Counted from the stretch's first letter, positions 8,010 to 17,359 are shown. The stretch: DNA of 64,000 bases from Antarcticimicrobium sediminis (GCF_004348975.1 NZ_SMFP01000005.1:124001-188000); one strand, 5' to 3'. Notes: generated by a model from the letters alone, not told the origin. Program-made: numbers and translations.

Positions 8010-9010
8010 TCGCCGACCTTTGTCGACTGATTTCCGGGCCCGCGTTCTGCGGGCCCGTTTTCTATGGGCTTGTTTTCTGCGGGTCCGTTTTCGATGCGAT
8101 AGGCGGTCACGATCCCCTCGCCCACCCCGCGGATCAGATCGGCCAGCCGATCGAACCAATCCTCGCCCGCTGTACTGTCACGGCGCACCAGACCGATCTG
8201 ACGGGCCGGTTCAGGGCTGGGAAAGCGGCGCAGGGCAAGCTCCGGATCGGCGGCCTGTTCCGCCGCAGCAGCCAGTTCCGGCATCAAGGTCAGGCCGAAC
8301 CCGGCCGCCACCAGCCGCGACAGCGTTGCCAGTGACGAGGCGCCCATATTGATATTGCCGCTGCTGCGGTCCATGCCGCAGACCTCCAGCGCCTGATCGG
8401 TCAGGCAATGACCATCCTCGAGCAACAACAGTTGCGAGGGTTGCAGGTCAGTGGGGCGCAGCACCTGCCCGGTCGCCTCCATCCGGGCCAGACGCGCGCG
8501 CGATCCGGCCAGCAGGAAACGATCCTCGAACAAGGGCTGCTCGACCACACCGCGCATACCGGTTGGCAGCGCCAGAACCACCACGTCCAACTCGCCCGTT
8601 TGCAGGGCAGCCAGCAGACGCTCGGTCCGGGCCTCGCGCACCTGCACGATCAGCGACAGATCAGCGGCCCGCAACGCGGCCAGAACGCCGGGTAGCAAAT
8701 AGGGCGCCAGTGTCGGGATGACCCCCAACGACAGCGACCGCCCGCCGCGATGATCGCGCGCAAGCCGGTCCAAGCGCCCCGCCGCCGACAGCACCTCTTC
8801 GGCGTGGGCCAGAACCTGTCGACCCAGCCCGGTCAGCACGACATCGCGGGCGCGCCGTTCGACCAAGGGTGCGCCCATCGTGTCCTCCAACGCCCGGATC
8901 TGAACCGAGAGCGCGGGCTGAGACACGTTGCACATATCGGCGGCGCGTCCGAAATTCCGGTGCACCGTCAGGGCCTTGAAATAGGTGAGTTGGCGCAGGG
9001 TAAAGTTCAT
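8006..9010 (-). CDS. oxyR: LysR-family peroxide sensor OxyR with an unusual C-terminal repeat tail
   Basis: A 334-residue LysR regulator: winged HTH at residues 1-60 (FGRAADMCNVSQPALSVQIRALED) and an effector domain. The segment LLLLEDGHCLTDQALEVCG holds Cys202 and Cys211, matching the redox pair Cys199/Cys208 of E. coli OxyR, so it should sense hydrogen peroxide by disulfide formation. The last 28 residues are not part of the normal fold: they consist of five-residue units (ENGPA, ENKPI, ENGPA, ERGPG) encoded by DNA that also forms the peroxiredoxin terminator. Typical OxyR proteins are about 305-310 residues. Confidence 0.92.
   Translation of the reverse strand: MNFTLRQLTYFKALTVHRNFGRAADMCNVSQPALSVQIRALEDTMGAPLVERRARDVVLTGLGRQVLAHAEEVLSAAGRLDRLARDHRGGRSLSLGVIPTLAPYLLPGVLAALRAADLSLIVQVREARTERLLAALQTGELDVVVLALPTGMRGVVEQPLFEDRFLLAGSRARLARMEATGQVLRPTDLQPSQLLLLEDGHCLTDQALEVCGMDRSSGNINMGASSLATLSRLVAAGFGLTLMPELAAAAEQAADPELALRRFPSPEPARQIGLVRRDSTAGEDWFDRLADLIRGVGEGIVTAYRIENGPAENKPIENGPAERGPGNQSTKVGD
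8035..8061 (+). terminator. Intrinsic terminator of the peroxiredoxin gene inside the oxyR coding end
   Basis: A perfect 9-bp stem CGGGCCCGC (8035-8043) / GCGGGCCCG (8049-8057) with a 5-nt loop is followed by TTTT. It lies 25 bp after the prx stop and within the oxyR reading frame on the opposite strand. Confidence 0.85.
8047..8091. repeat. Three 15-bp tandem repeats encoding the OxyR tail
   Basis: Units at 8047-8061, 8062-8076 and 8077-8091 follow the pattern CTGCGGGCCCGTTTT with a few substitutions. Each unit equals one terminator half-stem plus its T-run and encodes five residues of the OxyR tail on the minus strand. Confidence 0.85.
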
Positions 9011-9092
9011 AGGATTGGATTATCACAAACGCCCGCAGAGACAACCCGCCCCTATGTGTGGGCGCACCCATCACAGGACCGTCTGACGGACG

Positions 9093-10196
9093 TCATCCAA
9101 CCAGCGTGTCGGCGCTGTCCTGTTCGTAATAGGCGCTGAGACGTTGCAGGGCGATGCGCAGCACGATCTTGCCGGACCGCGCCGACCAGCCCAGCCGTTT
9201 TTCGGCCTGCTCCAACCCCTCCATGTAGCAACAACAGCGCAGTGCCACGTCGCTTAACCCCGGCCCAAGGTCGGCCAGTGCGCGGGCGACACGATCGCGG
9301 GCCGCTCCGGGGCCGTAAGGCGCGGTGCCAGCTGTGCCATCGCGATGACCCCCGGTCAGGAACCTGTCCCAGTTCTGCGTGGTCCGGGGGCCGATCTGGG
9401 CCAATTCGAAATCCTCGCGCAGCCGTTCCCCGGCGCGCACAAGCCCCTCCTCCAGAAACGGGAGCCCGTCCCGGTCCTTGCGCCGCGCCAAAAGGGTGAT
9501 CGGGCTTTCGGCGCGGCAATACCGCGCCCGCCGCGCGCCGCCTTCTCCGGCGGTATCGGGGCGGGCGCCGCTGGCCCCAAACGGCGTCTGCGCCTCGGAA
9601 AACCCGTCATCGCTTCTGGCGCGCGCGCGGTTCTCGGCCTCGGCCAAGCGACGCCGCAACTCTGCCCGGCCCGCCGCGGTGATGCGATAGCGGCTGACGC
9701 GACCGGGCGTTTCGCAGGCAATCCAGTCGTTCAGCGCCATGGCCTTGGCGATCTCGACATCCACGACGGCGGTGCGCGTGCTCTCCCCTGCTGCATCGCC
9801 GCGAACGACCACGGCTTTTTCCATCTGCTCTGCCACGGCAAGCACGGCGGCAGGATCGCTGAGCCGACGCAGGACAATCAGGGCCTGGCGTTCGAAAGAG
9901 GCGGTCTCGGGCGATTGAGGCTGTTGGGGCATCGCGGCATGGTCCTGTGCAGGGGCCCGTCCGATGAGATCCGGCGCGGGCGGGGAATAGGCCCGTGCCA
10001 ATGCGGCCAGCGCCGCATCAACCAGCGGGTCATCACGGCGCGTTTCAACCCGGTGGATCTGGCGCAACACAGTCGACGCATGACAGCCCGCTGACCGGGC
10101 CAAGGCCCGGATTGGTCGTCCTGCAACAGTGTGGAGAAGATACCTGTGCGCGGTAATCGGGACCCGGAACGGGACAGCCGCAAAAGGCATATGCAT
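9093..10196 (-). CDS. DUF6456 protein with an N-terminal helix-turn-helix
   Basis: About 367 residues, with no experimentally defined function that I know of. The N-terminal part (RPIRALARSAGCHASTVLRQIHRVETRRDDPLVD) looks like a homeodomain-type HTH. A winged-helix-like middle follows (YRITAAGRAELRRRLAEAE). The C-terminal block from ESPITLLARRKDRDG to RLSAYYEQ matches my memory of DUF6456, found in alphaproteobacteria. A DNA-binding regulator is likely. I chose the ATG at 10196 because upstream residues up to 10292 look noncoding and lack a ribosome site. It is divergent from a DUF6477 gene. Confidence 0.8.
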   Translation of the reverse strand: MHMPFAAVPFRVPITAHRYLLHTVAGRPIRALARSAGCHASTVLRQIHRVETRRDDPLVDAALAALARAYSPPAPDLIGRAPAQDHAAMPQQPQSPETASFERQALIVLRRLSDPAAVLAVAEQMEKAVVVRGDAAGESTRTAVVDVEIAKAMALNDWIACETPGRVSRYRITAAGRAELRRRLAEAENRARARSDDGFSEAQTPFGASGARPDTAGEGGARRARYCRAESPITLLARRKDRDGLPFLEEGLVRAGERLREDFELAQIGPRTTQNWDRFLTGGHRDGTAGTAPYGPGAARDRVARALADLGPGLSDVALRCCCYMEGLEQAEKRLGWSARSGKIVLRIALQRLSAYYEQDSADTLVG

Positions 10197-10437
10197 TGTC
10201 TTGTCGCCGACATCTCGTCTCAAGGGCTGATCCGGTTTTCCAGAGGTTGTCCCCAAGGTTATCCCCAAGGCTGGGAAACCAAGGTTACTCATTGGTTAAA
10301 ATACGCCTGAACCGAAAGCATTGTTTCCAAAAGATAAACAAAAATGAAAGCTGCGCACGCTGAGTGCCACACCCGCAACACCCCCTAGGGCTGTGTAAAG
10401 CTCCCGGTCTGACGATGCTTTTCCGAAAGGACACGCG

Positions 10438-10749
10438 ATGAAAGACCTGCACAGTCTCCTTGCCACCTGCCGCCGTCCTCGGCTGCTGGTGCGCGCGGCG
10501 CGGATCGGGGCGCAGGAGTACCGCCGCGATCGCCATCTTCTTCGGCTGCTGGGATATGGCGGGCTGCCGTCACCGGCGCCAGCGCTGATCCGTCTGATGG
10601 AAATGGAGGGTGAATTGAACGACAGCCGACGCGAAAACGACGCCGGCTATTCCCTGATCCGGCATCTGGATATTCTGATCGCCATTGTCGGCGAGGCGCA
10701 TCTGCTTGACCTGCAGTGGCCCCGCCCGATTGCCGTGCTGCCCACATAA
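10438..10749 (+). CDS. DUF6477 family small protein
   Basis: A 103-residue protein of unknown function, rich in Arg and Leu, with RRPRLLVRAARIGAQEYRRDRHL near the start and a RHLDILIAIVGEAHLL segment near the end, which I recognise as the DUF6477 family of Rhodobacterales. An AAAGGACACGCG ribosome site precedes the ATG. It is divergent from the DUF6456 regulator; the 241-bp gap contains two TTRTCCCCAAGG direct repeats (around 10247-10270). No catalytic motif is visible. Confidence 0.8.
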   Translation: MKDLHSLLATCRRPRLLVRAARIGAQEYRRDRHLLRLLGYGGLPSPAPALIRLMEMEGELNDSRRENDAGYSLIRHLDILIAIVGEAHLLDLQWPRPIAVLPT

Positions 10750-10773
10750 AGGCGGGCCAACACGAAGTTTGGC

Positions 10774-12321
10774 CTACATGAAGGCGTCGGGCATCGAGGC
10801 CTTCTTTTCCGCGACATAGGCTTCCAGCGCCTGCTGGATTGCGGGATCAAGCGCGGGTTGCTGATAGGCGTTCAGCAGATAGGCCACCCGCGCCGAGGCC
10901 AAGGCTTGGGTGTCGCGGGCCCCCTCTTCTTCCCATGTCTCGAACGGCTTGTAGTCCAGCAGATTGCTGCGCCAGAACGCGTCCTTGTAATTGTCCTGGG
11001 TATGCTCGCAGCCCAGATAATGGCCGCCCGGCCCGACCTCGGCGATGGCCCCCATCGCCTGGGCGTTTTCGTCGACCGCCACACCGGCGGCCAGCTTGTG
11101 CAGAACGCCAAGCTGATCGGCATCCATCACGAATTTCTCGAAAGACGAAACCAGCCCGCCTTCGAGCCACCCACAGGCGTGCAGCATGAAGTTCACACCC
11201 CCCAGCAGCGCGGCATTCAGGGTGTTGGATGTCTCATAAGCCGCCTGCGCATCGGGCAGCTTTGAGGCACAGAGCCCACCGCCAGAACGAAACGGCAGCC
11301 CCATCCGCCGCGCCAACTGGCCCGCGCCATACAGGATCTGGCTGGCTTCGGGCGTGCCAAAGGTCGGCGCGCCGCTGTTCATGTCGATCGAGGTGACAAA
11401 GGCACCAAACACCACCGGCGCGCCGGGGCGGACCAACTGGCTATAGGCGATGCCGGCCAGAACCTCGGCCAGAACCTGGGTCAGCGTCCCGGCGACCGAG
11501 ACCGGCGCCATCGCCCCGCCGACGATAAACGGCGAGATCACACAGGCCTGATTGTTTTTGGCATAGATTTCCAGCGCGCCCATCATCACATCGTCGAAGG
11601 TCAGTGGCGAGTTGATGTTGATCAGCGAGGTCATCACCGTGTTTTCCTGCACGAAGTCCTTGCCGAACAAGATTTCGCACATCTCGACGCTGTCCTGAGC
11701 CCGGCTGGGTTCCGTGACCGATCCCATGAAGGGTTTGTCGCTCAGCGTCATATGGGCCAGAAGCATGTCCAGATGGCGCTTGTTCACCGGGACGTCGGTG
11801 GGTTCGCACACGGTGCCGCCGGAATGGTGCAACCATTTCGACATATAGCCCAGTTTCACGAAGTTCTGGAAATCTTCCATCGTGGCATAGCGGCGACCAC
11901 CCTCGGCATCACGCACGAACGGCGGCCCGTAAACTGGCGCGAAAACCAATGTGTTGCCGCCGATCTCCACGTTCCGCTCCGGGTTGCGGGCATGCTGGGT
12001 GAACCGCGCCGGTGCGGTTTGACACAGCTTGCGCGCCAACCCGCGCGGGATGCGCACCCGCTCGCCCTCGATCTCGGCTCCTGCCGCGCGCCAACGCTCC
12101 AGCGCGGCGGGATTGTTGACGAAATTCACCCCGATCTCGGCCAGAACGGTTTCGGCATTGGTCTCGATGATCTCCAACGCCTCTTCGGTGAGGATCTCGT
12201 AATTGGGGATATTGCGCTCGATATACTTCGCGGTGTCGATCTGCACAGCGGTCCGTTCGGCCCGTCGGGCTGCTCCGCCACCGCCGCGCACCCGCCGCCG
12301 TACTGTTCCTGCTTCAGTCAT
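10774..12321 (-). CDS. Trimethylamine methyltransferase (MttB) family protein, non-pyrrolysine type
   Basis: A 515-residue TIM-barrel methyltransferase of the MttB superfamily, judged from the PRGLARKLCQTAPARFTQHARNP region, the HHSGG and DVPVNKRHLDMLLAHM segments and the GGGLCASKLPDAQAAYE and GPGGHYLGCEHT motifs. There is no in-frame amber codon, so it lacks the pyrrolysine of true MttB; characterised non-Pyl relatives (MtgB, MtpB) demethylate glycine betaine or proline betaine. The substrate here is unknown, and no corrinoid protein gene is adjacent. The ATG at 12321 follows GTGAGGACAG; the frame extends further upstream but reads unlike a family N-terminus. Confidence 0.85.
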   Translation of the reverse strand: MTEAGTVRRRVRGGGGAARRAERTAVQIDTAKYIERNIPNYEILTEEALEIIETNAETVLAEIGVNFVNNPAALERWRAAGAEIEGERVRIPRGLARKLCQTAPARFTQHARNPERNVEIGGNTLVFAPVYGPPFVRDAEGGRRYATMEDFQNFVKLGYMSKWLHHSGGTVCEPTDVPVNKRHLDMLLAHMTLSDKPFMGSVTEPSRAQDSVEMCEILFGKDFVQENTVMTSLININSPLTFDDVMMGALEIYAKNNQACVISPFIVGGAMAPVSVAGTLTQVLAEVLAGIAYSQLVRPGAPVVFGAFVTSIDMNSGAPTFGTPEASQILYGAGQLARRMGLPFRSGGGLCASKLPDAQAAYETSNTLNAALLGGVNFMLHACGWLEGGLVSSFEKFVMDADQLGVLHKLAAGVAVDENAQAMGAIAEVGPGGHYLGCEHTQDNYKDAFWRSNLLDYKPFETWEEEGARDTQALASARVAYLLNAYQQPALDPAIQQALEAYVAEKKASMPDAFM

Positions 12322-12613
12322 TGTTCTGTCCTCACCAAAGCTTTGCCTTTGCCCCCCGTGTCTATCCTGCCTACCCGGCCCGACAGGGAAGGTTTGCGGC
12401 CCTTGGCGGTGAAAAGCGACATGTCGGCGCAGTTTTGTGTCGCCACGCGCGGGCGCGATACGGGGCGCGGCGCGCCCGTCGATCCGGGTCTTTGGGGCGT
12501 CCTGTTCTGAACATGCCCGAAATGCCCATGAAACGCACCGCGAAGGGCGTATTTGCGCAACTGGATGCATCTGCCCCCTTGCCAGCGGGGCGGGCAAATT
12601 CTATGGGCCTGAC

Positions 12614-14179
12614 ATGACCCAGACATCGCATGACCGCCTCCTCATCATCGACTTCGGCAGCCAAGTGACGCAGCTTATTGCGCGCCGCTTGCGTGAATTG
12701 AACGTCTATTGTGAAATCCACCCCTATCAAAAGGTGACCGAGACGTTTCTGACCGCGTTCTCGCCCAAGGCCGTGATCTTTTCCGGCGGGCCGGATTCGG
12801 TTGTTCGCGACGGTTCGCCCCGGCCGCCGAAAGCGGTCTATGATCTGGGGGTGCCGATCCTTGGCATCTGTTATGGCCAACAGGTGATGATGCAGGATCT
12901 GGGCGGCACGGTTGAGGCTGGTGAAAGCCACACCGCCGAGTTTGGCCGCGCCTATGTCACCCCCACCGAACAGCGGATCGACCTGCTGAACGGCTGGTTC
13001 CTTGACGGGCGCGAACAGGTCTGGATGAGCCATGGCGACCACGTCAGCAAGCTCGCCCCCGGGTTCGAGGTTTATGGCACCTCGCCCGGTGCGCCCTTTG
13101 CCATCACCGCCGATCTGGACCGCCGCTTTTTTGCCGTGCAGTTCCACCCGGAGGTTCACCACACGCCCAACGGCGCCACACTGTACGAAAACTTCGTCAA
13201 ACTGGCGGGTTTCAGCGGCGACTGGACGATGGGCGCCTATCGCGAAGAGATGATCCAGAAAATCCGCGATCAGGTCGGCGACAAGAACGTCATCTGCGCC
13301 CTGTCTGGCGGGGTCGACAGTTCGGTCACGGGGATCTTGTTGCACGAGGCCATCGGCGAGCAGTTGACCTGCGTTTTCGTTGATCACGGTCTGCTGCGGC
13401 TGAACGAGGCCGAACAGGTCGTGAAGATGTTCCGCGAGAACTATAACCTGAAGCTGATCCATGCCGACGAAAGCGAGCTGTTCCTTGGGGAACTCGAGGG
13501 CGTTTCCGATCCGGAAACAAAGCGTAAGATCATCGGCAAATTGTTCATCGACGTATTCCAGAAATACGCCAATGAAATCGAGGGTGCCGAATTTCTGGCC
13601 CAAGGCACGCTGTACCCGGATGTGATCGAGTCGGTCTCGTTTTCCGGCGGGCCTTCGGTGACGATCAAATCGCACCACAATGTCGGCGGCTTGCCCGAGA
13701 AGATGGGCCTGAAACTTGTCGAGCCGCTGCGCGAGTTGTTCAAGGACGAGGTGCGCGCGCTGGGGCACGAGTTGGGCCTGCCCGCCAGTTTCATCGGTCG
13801 CCACCCCTTCCCCGGCCCCGGTCTGGCGATTCGCTGTCCCGGCGAGATCACCCGCGAAAAGCTGGAAATCCTGCGCAAGGCCGATGCCGTCTATATCGAC
13901 CAGATCCGCAAGCATGGGCTTTATGACGAAATCTGGCAGGCCTTTGCCGCCATCCTGCCGATGCGCACCGTCGGCGTGATGGGGGATGGGCGCACCTATG
14001 ATTATGCGCTGGCGCTGCGGGCGGTGAACTCGGTCGACGGCATGACGGCCGATTATTATCCCTTTACGCACGAGTTCCTTGGCGAAACCTCGACCCGGAT
14101 CATCAACGAGGTCAAGGGTGTGAACCGGGTGTTCTATGATTGCACCTCGAAACCGCCCGGGACGATCGAACTGGAATAG
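12614..14179 (+). CDS. guaA: GMP synthase (glutamine-hydrolysing)
   Basis: Converts XMP to GMP with glutamine. The 521-residue protein has a class I amidotransferase domain (GICYGQQVM with the catalytic Cys, and FHPEVHHT), an ATP-pyrophosphatase domain ([11 protein letters not shown]-loop) and the C-terminal dimerisation domain ending KPPGTIELE. The frame is open upstream to 12437, but [25 protein letters not shown] at 12614 is the expected start. Two hairpins without T-runs follow the stop (14184-14200 and 14214-14243). Confidence 0.97.
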   Translation: MTQTSHDRLLIIDFGSQVTQLIARRLRELNVYCEIHPYQKVTETFLTAFSPKAVIFSGGPDSVVRDGSPRPPKAVYDLGVPILGICYGQQVMMQDLGGTVEAGESHTAEFGRAYVTPTEQRIDLLNGWFLDGREQVWMSHGDHVSKLAPGFEVYGTSPGAPFAITADLDRRFFAVQFHPEVHHTPNGATLYENFVKLAGFSGDWTMGAYREEMIQKIRDQVGDKNVICALSGGVDSSVTGILLHEAIGEQLTCVFVDHGLLRLNEAEQVVKMFRENYNLKLIHADESELFLGELEGVSDPETKRKIIGKLFIDVFQKYANEIEGAEFLAQGTLYPDVIESVSFSGGPSVTIKSHHNVGGLPEKMGLKLVEPLRELFKDEVRALGHELGLPASFIGRHPFPGPGLAIRCPGEITREKLEILRKADAVYIDQIRKHGLYDEIWQAFAAILPMRTVGVMGDGRTYDYALALRAVNSVDGMTADYYPFTHEFLGETSTRIINEVKGVNRVFYDCTSKPPGTIELE

Positions 14180-14287
14180 TGGTGGGGGCACCGCGCCCCC
14201 TAGCAAGCAACCGGGACCGCTTACGTCCTGCACGGGGCGGTCCGGCTGCGGCGTTTGACTGTTCAGGAGCCCGAGCGCGAAGGCGCT

Positions 14288-15298
14288 CTATTCCTCGGTC
14301 ATGAGCGCGACGATACGAGAGGCCCGCCCCATAAGAGCCGGCTGTTTCAGGATTTTCCTGAAGTCCGGATAGGCCAGCATCCCATCGGTACTGTCCGCCC
14401 ATTTCAGCGAAAACTCGTCTCCCGCCTGAAACCGGGTTTCCCGCCCAAACAGCCACGGAAAAGAGACAAACTTCAACATCGGCTTGTCGAAACCCTTCTC
14501 CCGGGAAGCAACAGAGAACCGCAAGCTCGCTCCCGCCATCTCGAAATCCAAAGCTCCCCCGTCTGGCTTGGCAATAAGAACAACTCCGACCAGCCGTCCC
14601 GAGCCAAGCAACTGTCCGCTCAGGCCGTCAGGACCGGGTTTCCACATATTCGTCTCCAAGGCCCTGTTCTTGAAACTTTCCAAGCTCCCGCCAGAAAAAT
14701 CCTTGTAAAAGCGCAGTTTCTTTTCTGCCACCGTATGTGGAATGGCTTCCGCTGAGGCACGAACCAATTTCGTCACCTCCTCGGCAATAAAGTCCATGAT
14801 CGGACTGTCCTGATCATAGTGCATCCGGTTCCGGAACAACTTCGGCGGGATACGTCTCAACCCGTGAGCGGCGGGATAGGCTTCGGGAACGTCCAGATAC
14901 GGAACCCCATATTTGTCGAACAGCTCTCGCAACAAGGATCGGTAGCGGCTCATGCCTCCCAGTCGTTCCAGGTCCCGCGGCTGGAAGATGGCAGCCACGA
15001 ACCCCGCGCCTTTTTCCGCGCAGCCCTCGATCACCCATTCGACGGCCCGGACGAACTCGCGTTCATTCATGCCTTTTTTATAAATGTGGTTCGCATCATT
15101 GATGCCATATTCCCAAACCACTGTATCTCCTGCGCTCAGCTCTACTGTGCTAAGACAGCGATAGACGGCCATATGAGACGGTGCGGCCCCAACTGAAATG
15201 TTCTGAATATCCGCATTTGGGCCCATCACCTCTCGGAATTTCGACACCCAGCCGTCTTTCGCGAGGGAATTTGAGCCCCCGGAAATATAGATTGTCAT
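14288..15298 (-). CDS. SGNH/GDSL-like hydrolase domain protein of unknown function
   Basis: A 336-residue protein with no signal peptide. The N-terminal half looks like an SGNH hydrolase: block I ISGGSNSL (Ser near residue 8), a Gly in SVGAAPSH, VVWEYGINDANH as the GxND block and a candidate catalytic His in NRMHYDQD. The C-terminal half (from about residue 200) is beta-rich and resembles no family I recognise. Lower G+C and more mixed codon use than its neighbours suggest recent acquisition. Such proteins often act on polysaccharide acyl groups, but the substrate is unknown. Confidence 0.6.
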   Translation of the reverse strand: MTIYISGGSNSLAKDGWVSKFREVMGPNADIQNISVGAAPSHMAVYRCLSTVELSAGDTVVWEYGINDANHIYKKGMNEREFVRAVEWVIEGCAEKGAGFVAAIFQPRDLERLGGMSRYRSLLRELFDKYGVPYLDVPEAYPAAHGLRRIPPKLFRNRMHYDQDSPIMDFIAEEVTKLVRASAEAIPHTVAEKKLRFYKDFSGGSLESFKNRALETNMWKPGPDGLSGQLLGSGRLVGVVLIAKPDGGALDFEMAGASLRFSVASREKGFDKPMLKFVSFPWLFGRETRFQAGDEFSLKWADSTDGMLAYPDFRKILKQPALMGRASRIVALMTEE

Positions 15299-15534
15299 AG
15301 AACCCGCCCCCCTCCAAGTTGCGATAGCGCAGGTTTAAGTTTTCTCGTGAAAGTTGTACAGCTTTTAACTGGAGACAGATACCAGAAGAGACCGCGATCG
15401 ACCCCACGCAATGTCGCCCACTTTCGCCTCAGTATCTGGCGGCGCTTTTGCAACCCGAAGAATAATCCACCGCAATCCGGCTTGACCTTCCACCACTGAA
15501 ACGTTTCGGTGCACGCCAAGGGGGAAGCTTCACC

Positions 15535-16419
15535 ATGCAGGAACCGTCTCAACCCCGCGTCGGGCTTGCCGCGCTGTGGATGACCGGCGCCATCACGTCG
15601 TTCTCGGCCATGGCCGTAGCGGGGCGCGAGGTGAGCTTTGCGCTCGATACCTTTGAAATCATGATGTATCGCAGCGCACTTGGGTTTGCCATCGTGGTGG
15701 TCCTTTTGGGGCTGACCGGGAAAACCGGTCAGGTCAACACCCGCGATCTGGGCCAGCAGACCCTGCGCAATCTGGTCCATTTTGCTGGCCAGAACCTATG
15801 GTTTTTTGCCGTCACCGCAATTCCGCTGGCGCAGGTCTTTGCGCTGGAGTTTACTGCCCCGCTCTGGGTGGTGGTGTTGTCACCGCTGGTGCTGGGCGAA
15901 CGGCTTACCCCGGCGCGCGCGGTGTCGGCCCTTGTGGGGTTTGTCGGCATCCTGATCATCGCCCGGCCCAGCCCCGACACGCTGAATGTCGGGGTCTTTG
16001 CCGCAGCGGGCGCGGCGGTGTTCTTTGCCTTTACCAACATGCTGACCAAGAAACTGACCCGACGCCACAGCGTCGCCAATATCATGTTCTGGCTGACGCT
16101 GCTGCAACTGATCTTTGGCGCGATCACCGCCGGGATCGACGGCGATGTGGCGCTGCCGGATGCGACCACCGCACCGTGGCTGGTGGTGATCGCCTTGGGC
16201 GGGCTGCTGGCGCATTTCTGTCTGGCCAATGCGCTGTCCATCGCGCCGGCCACGGTGGTGATGCCGTTTGATTTCGCCCGGCTACCGACCATCGCAATCG
16301 TCGGCATGATCCTGTACGCCGAACCGCTGGAGATCTGGGTCTTTGCCGGCGCTGCGGTAATCTTTGCCGGAAATTACCTCAACATCCTGTCCGAGACGCG
16401 GCGGTTTCGCACGGCCTGA
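15535..16419 (+). CDS. EamA/DMT-family transporter
   Basis: A 294-residue inner-membrane protein with about ten hydrophobic helices and two EamA repeats, each ending in the typical LEFTAPLWVVVLSPLVLGERLT and ILYAEPLEIWVFAGAAVIFAG segments. Drug/metabolite transporters of this type export small metabolites; the substrate cannot be read from sequence. The ATG follows an AAGGGGGAAGC ribosome site. The gene stands alone. Confidence 0.88.
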   Translation: MQEPSQPRVGLAALWMTGAITSFSAMAVAGREVSFALDTFEIMMYRSALGFAIVVVLLGLTGKTGQVNTRDLGQQTLRNLVHFAGQNLWFFAVTAIPLAQVFALEFTAPLWVVVLSPLVLGERLTPARAVSALVGFVGILIIARPSPDTLNVGVFAAAGAAVFFAFTNMLTKKLTRRHSVANIMFWLTLLQLIFGAITAGIDGDVALPDATTAPWLVVIALGGLLAHFCLANALSIAPATVVMPFDFARLPTIAIVGMILYAEPLEIWVFAGAAVIFAGNYLNILSETRRFRTA

Positions 16420-16495
16420 GCCCGAGACGGTTCAGCCTGATTGACCGCAGCCGCGCCCATGGCTAGATCAGAACCGAAACGGGGATCGGGGACAG

Positions 16496-17359
16496 ATGCT
16501 TTATTCCACGGCAGAAGACTGGCGCGCAGCACCGCGCAAACGGGTGCTGTTCTTTGGCATGTCCGGGCTAGGGAAAACCCATGTCAGCAATATGTTGCGG
16601 GCGGCGGGCGACTGGTTCCACTACAGCATCGATTATCGTATCGGCACCCGATACATGGGCGAATACATCACCGACAACGCCAAGGCCGAGGCGATGAAAG
16701 TGCCGTTTCTGCGTGATCTTCTGCTGTCGGATTCGATCTATATCGGCTCGAATATCAGCTTTGACAATCTCACCCCGGTCTCGACCTATCTGGGCAAACC
16801 GGGCGATCCGACCAAGGGCGGGTTGCCGATTGCCGAATACCGCCGCCGACAGGAACAGTTCCGGCTGGCCGAGATTCACGCGCTGTTGGATACCGAATAT
16901 TTCGTTGACCGGGCCGAGCGACTGTACGGATATCCGCATTTCATCTGCGACACCGGCGGCTCGATCTGCGAATGGGTGGATCCGGAGAACCCCAAGGATC
17001 CGGTTCTGAGCGAGCTGAACAAACATGCGCTGATGGTCTGGATTAAGGGCGACGAGGCCCACACACAGGATCTGATCCGCCGCTTTGACCGCGCGCCCAA
17101 GCCGATGTCGTATCAGCCAGCGTTTCTGGACCGGGTCTGGGACCAGTATCTCGCCGAAAAAAACTGCGCCGAGGATCAGGTGGACCCGGATGATTTCATC
17201 CGCTGGACCTATGCGCAGGCGCTGGCGCATCGCCAGCCGCGCTATGCCGCAATGGCGCAGCACTGGGGCATCACCGTGACCGCCGACCAGATCGCGGCGC
17301 TGCGCGATGCCACCGATTTCGACGATCTGATCGCCGGGGCCATCGCGGCGCAGACCTGA
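16496..17359 (+). CDS. P-loop ATPase of unknown function
   Basis: A 287-residue cytoplasmic protein. The Walker A motif FFGMSGLGKTHVSNML lies near residues 19-34, followed by a conserved IDYRIGTRYMGEYI region and FICDTGGSICEWVD, which may be the Walker B region. The overall shape resembles small kinases or AAA-like ATPases restricted to alphaproteobacteria. It sits between a transporter and metA without overlap, so context gives no role. The start at 16496 is an ATG after GGGGACAG. Confidence 0.75.
   Translation: MLYSTAEDWRAAPRKRVLFFGMSGLGKTHVSNMLRAAGDWFHYSIDYRIGTRYMGEYITDNAKAEAMKVPFLRDLLLSDSIYIGSNISFDNLTPVSTYLGKPGDPTKGGLPIAEYRRRQEQFRLAEIHALLDTEYFVDRAERLYGYPHFICDTGGSICEWVDPENPKDPVLSELNKHALMVWIKGDEAHTQDLIRRFDRAPKPMSYQPAFLDRVWDQYLAEKNCAEDQVDPDDFIRWTYAQALAHRQPRYAAMAQHWGITVTADQIAALRDATDFDDLIAGAIAAQT

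Noticed and set aside
10247-10270. TTATCCCCA-like repeats resembling DnaA boxes, possible replication origin
   Set aside because: Only two degenerate copies (TTGTCCCCA, TTATCCCCA) without an AT-rich unwinding zone or origin genes nearby.
12500-12520. TGTTCTGAACA symmetrical site in the mttB/guaA gap as a LexA or Fur-type operator
   Set aside because: It is too short and does not match the direct-repeat SOS box or any iron box I know.
12371-14233. 620-codon minus-strand frame antisense to guaA
   Set aside because: It is fully antisense to a clear guaA gene and has no family resemblance; a GC-codon shadow.
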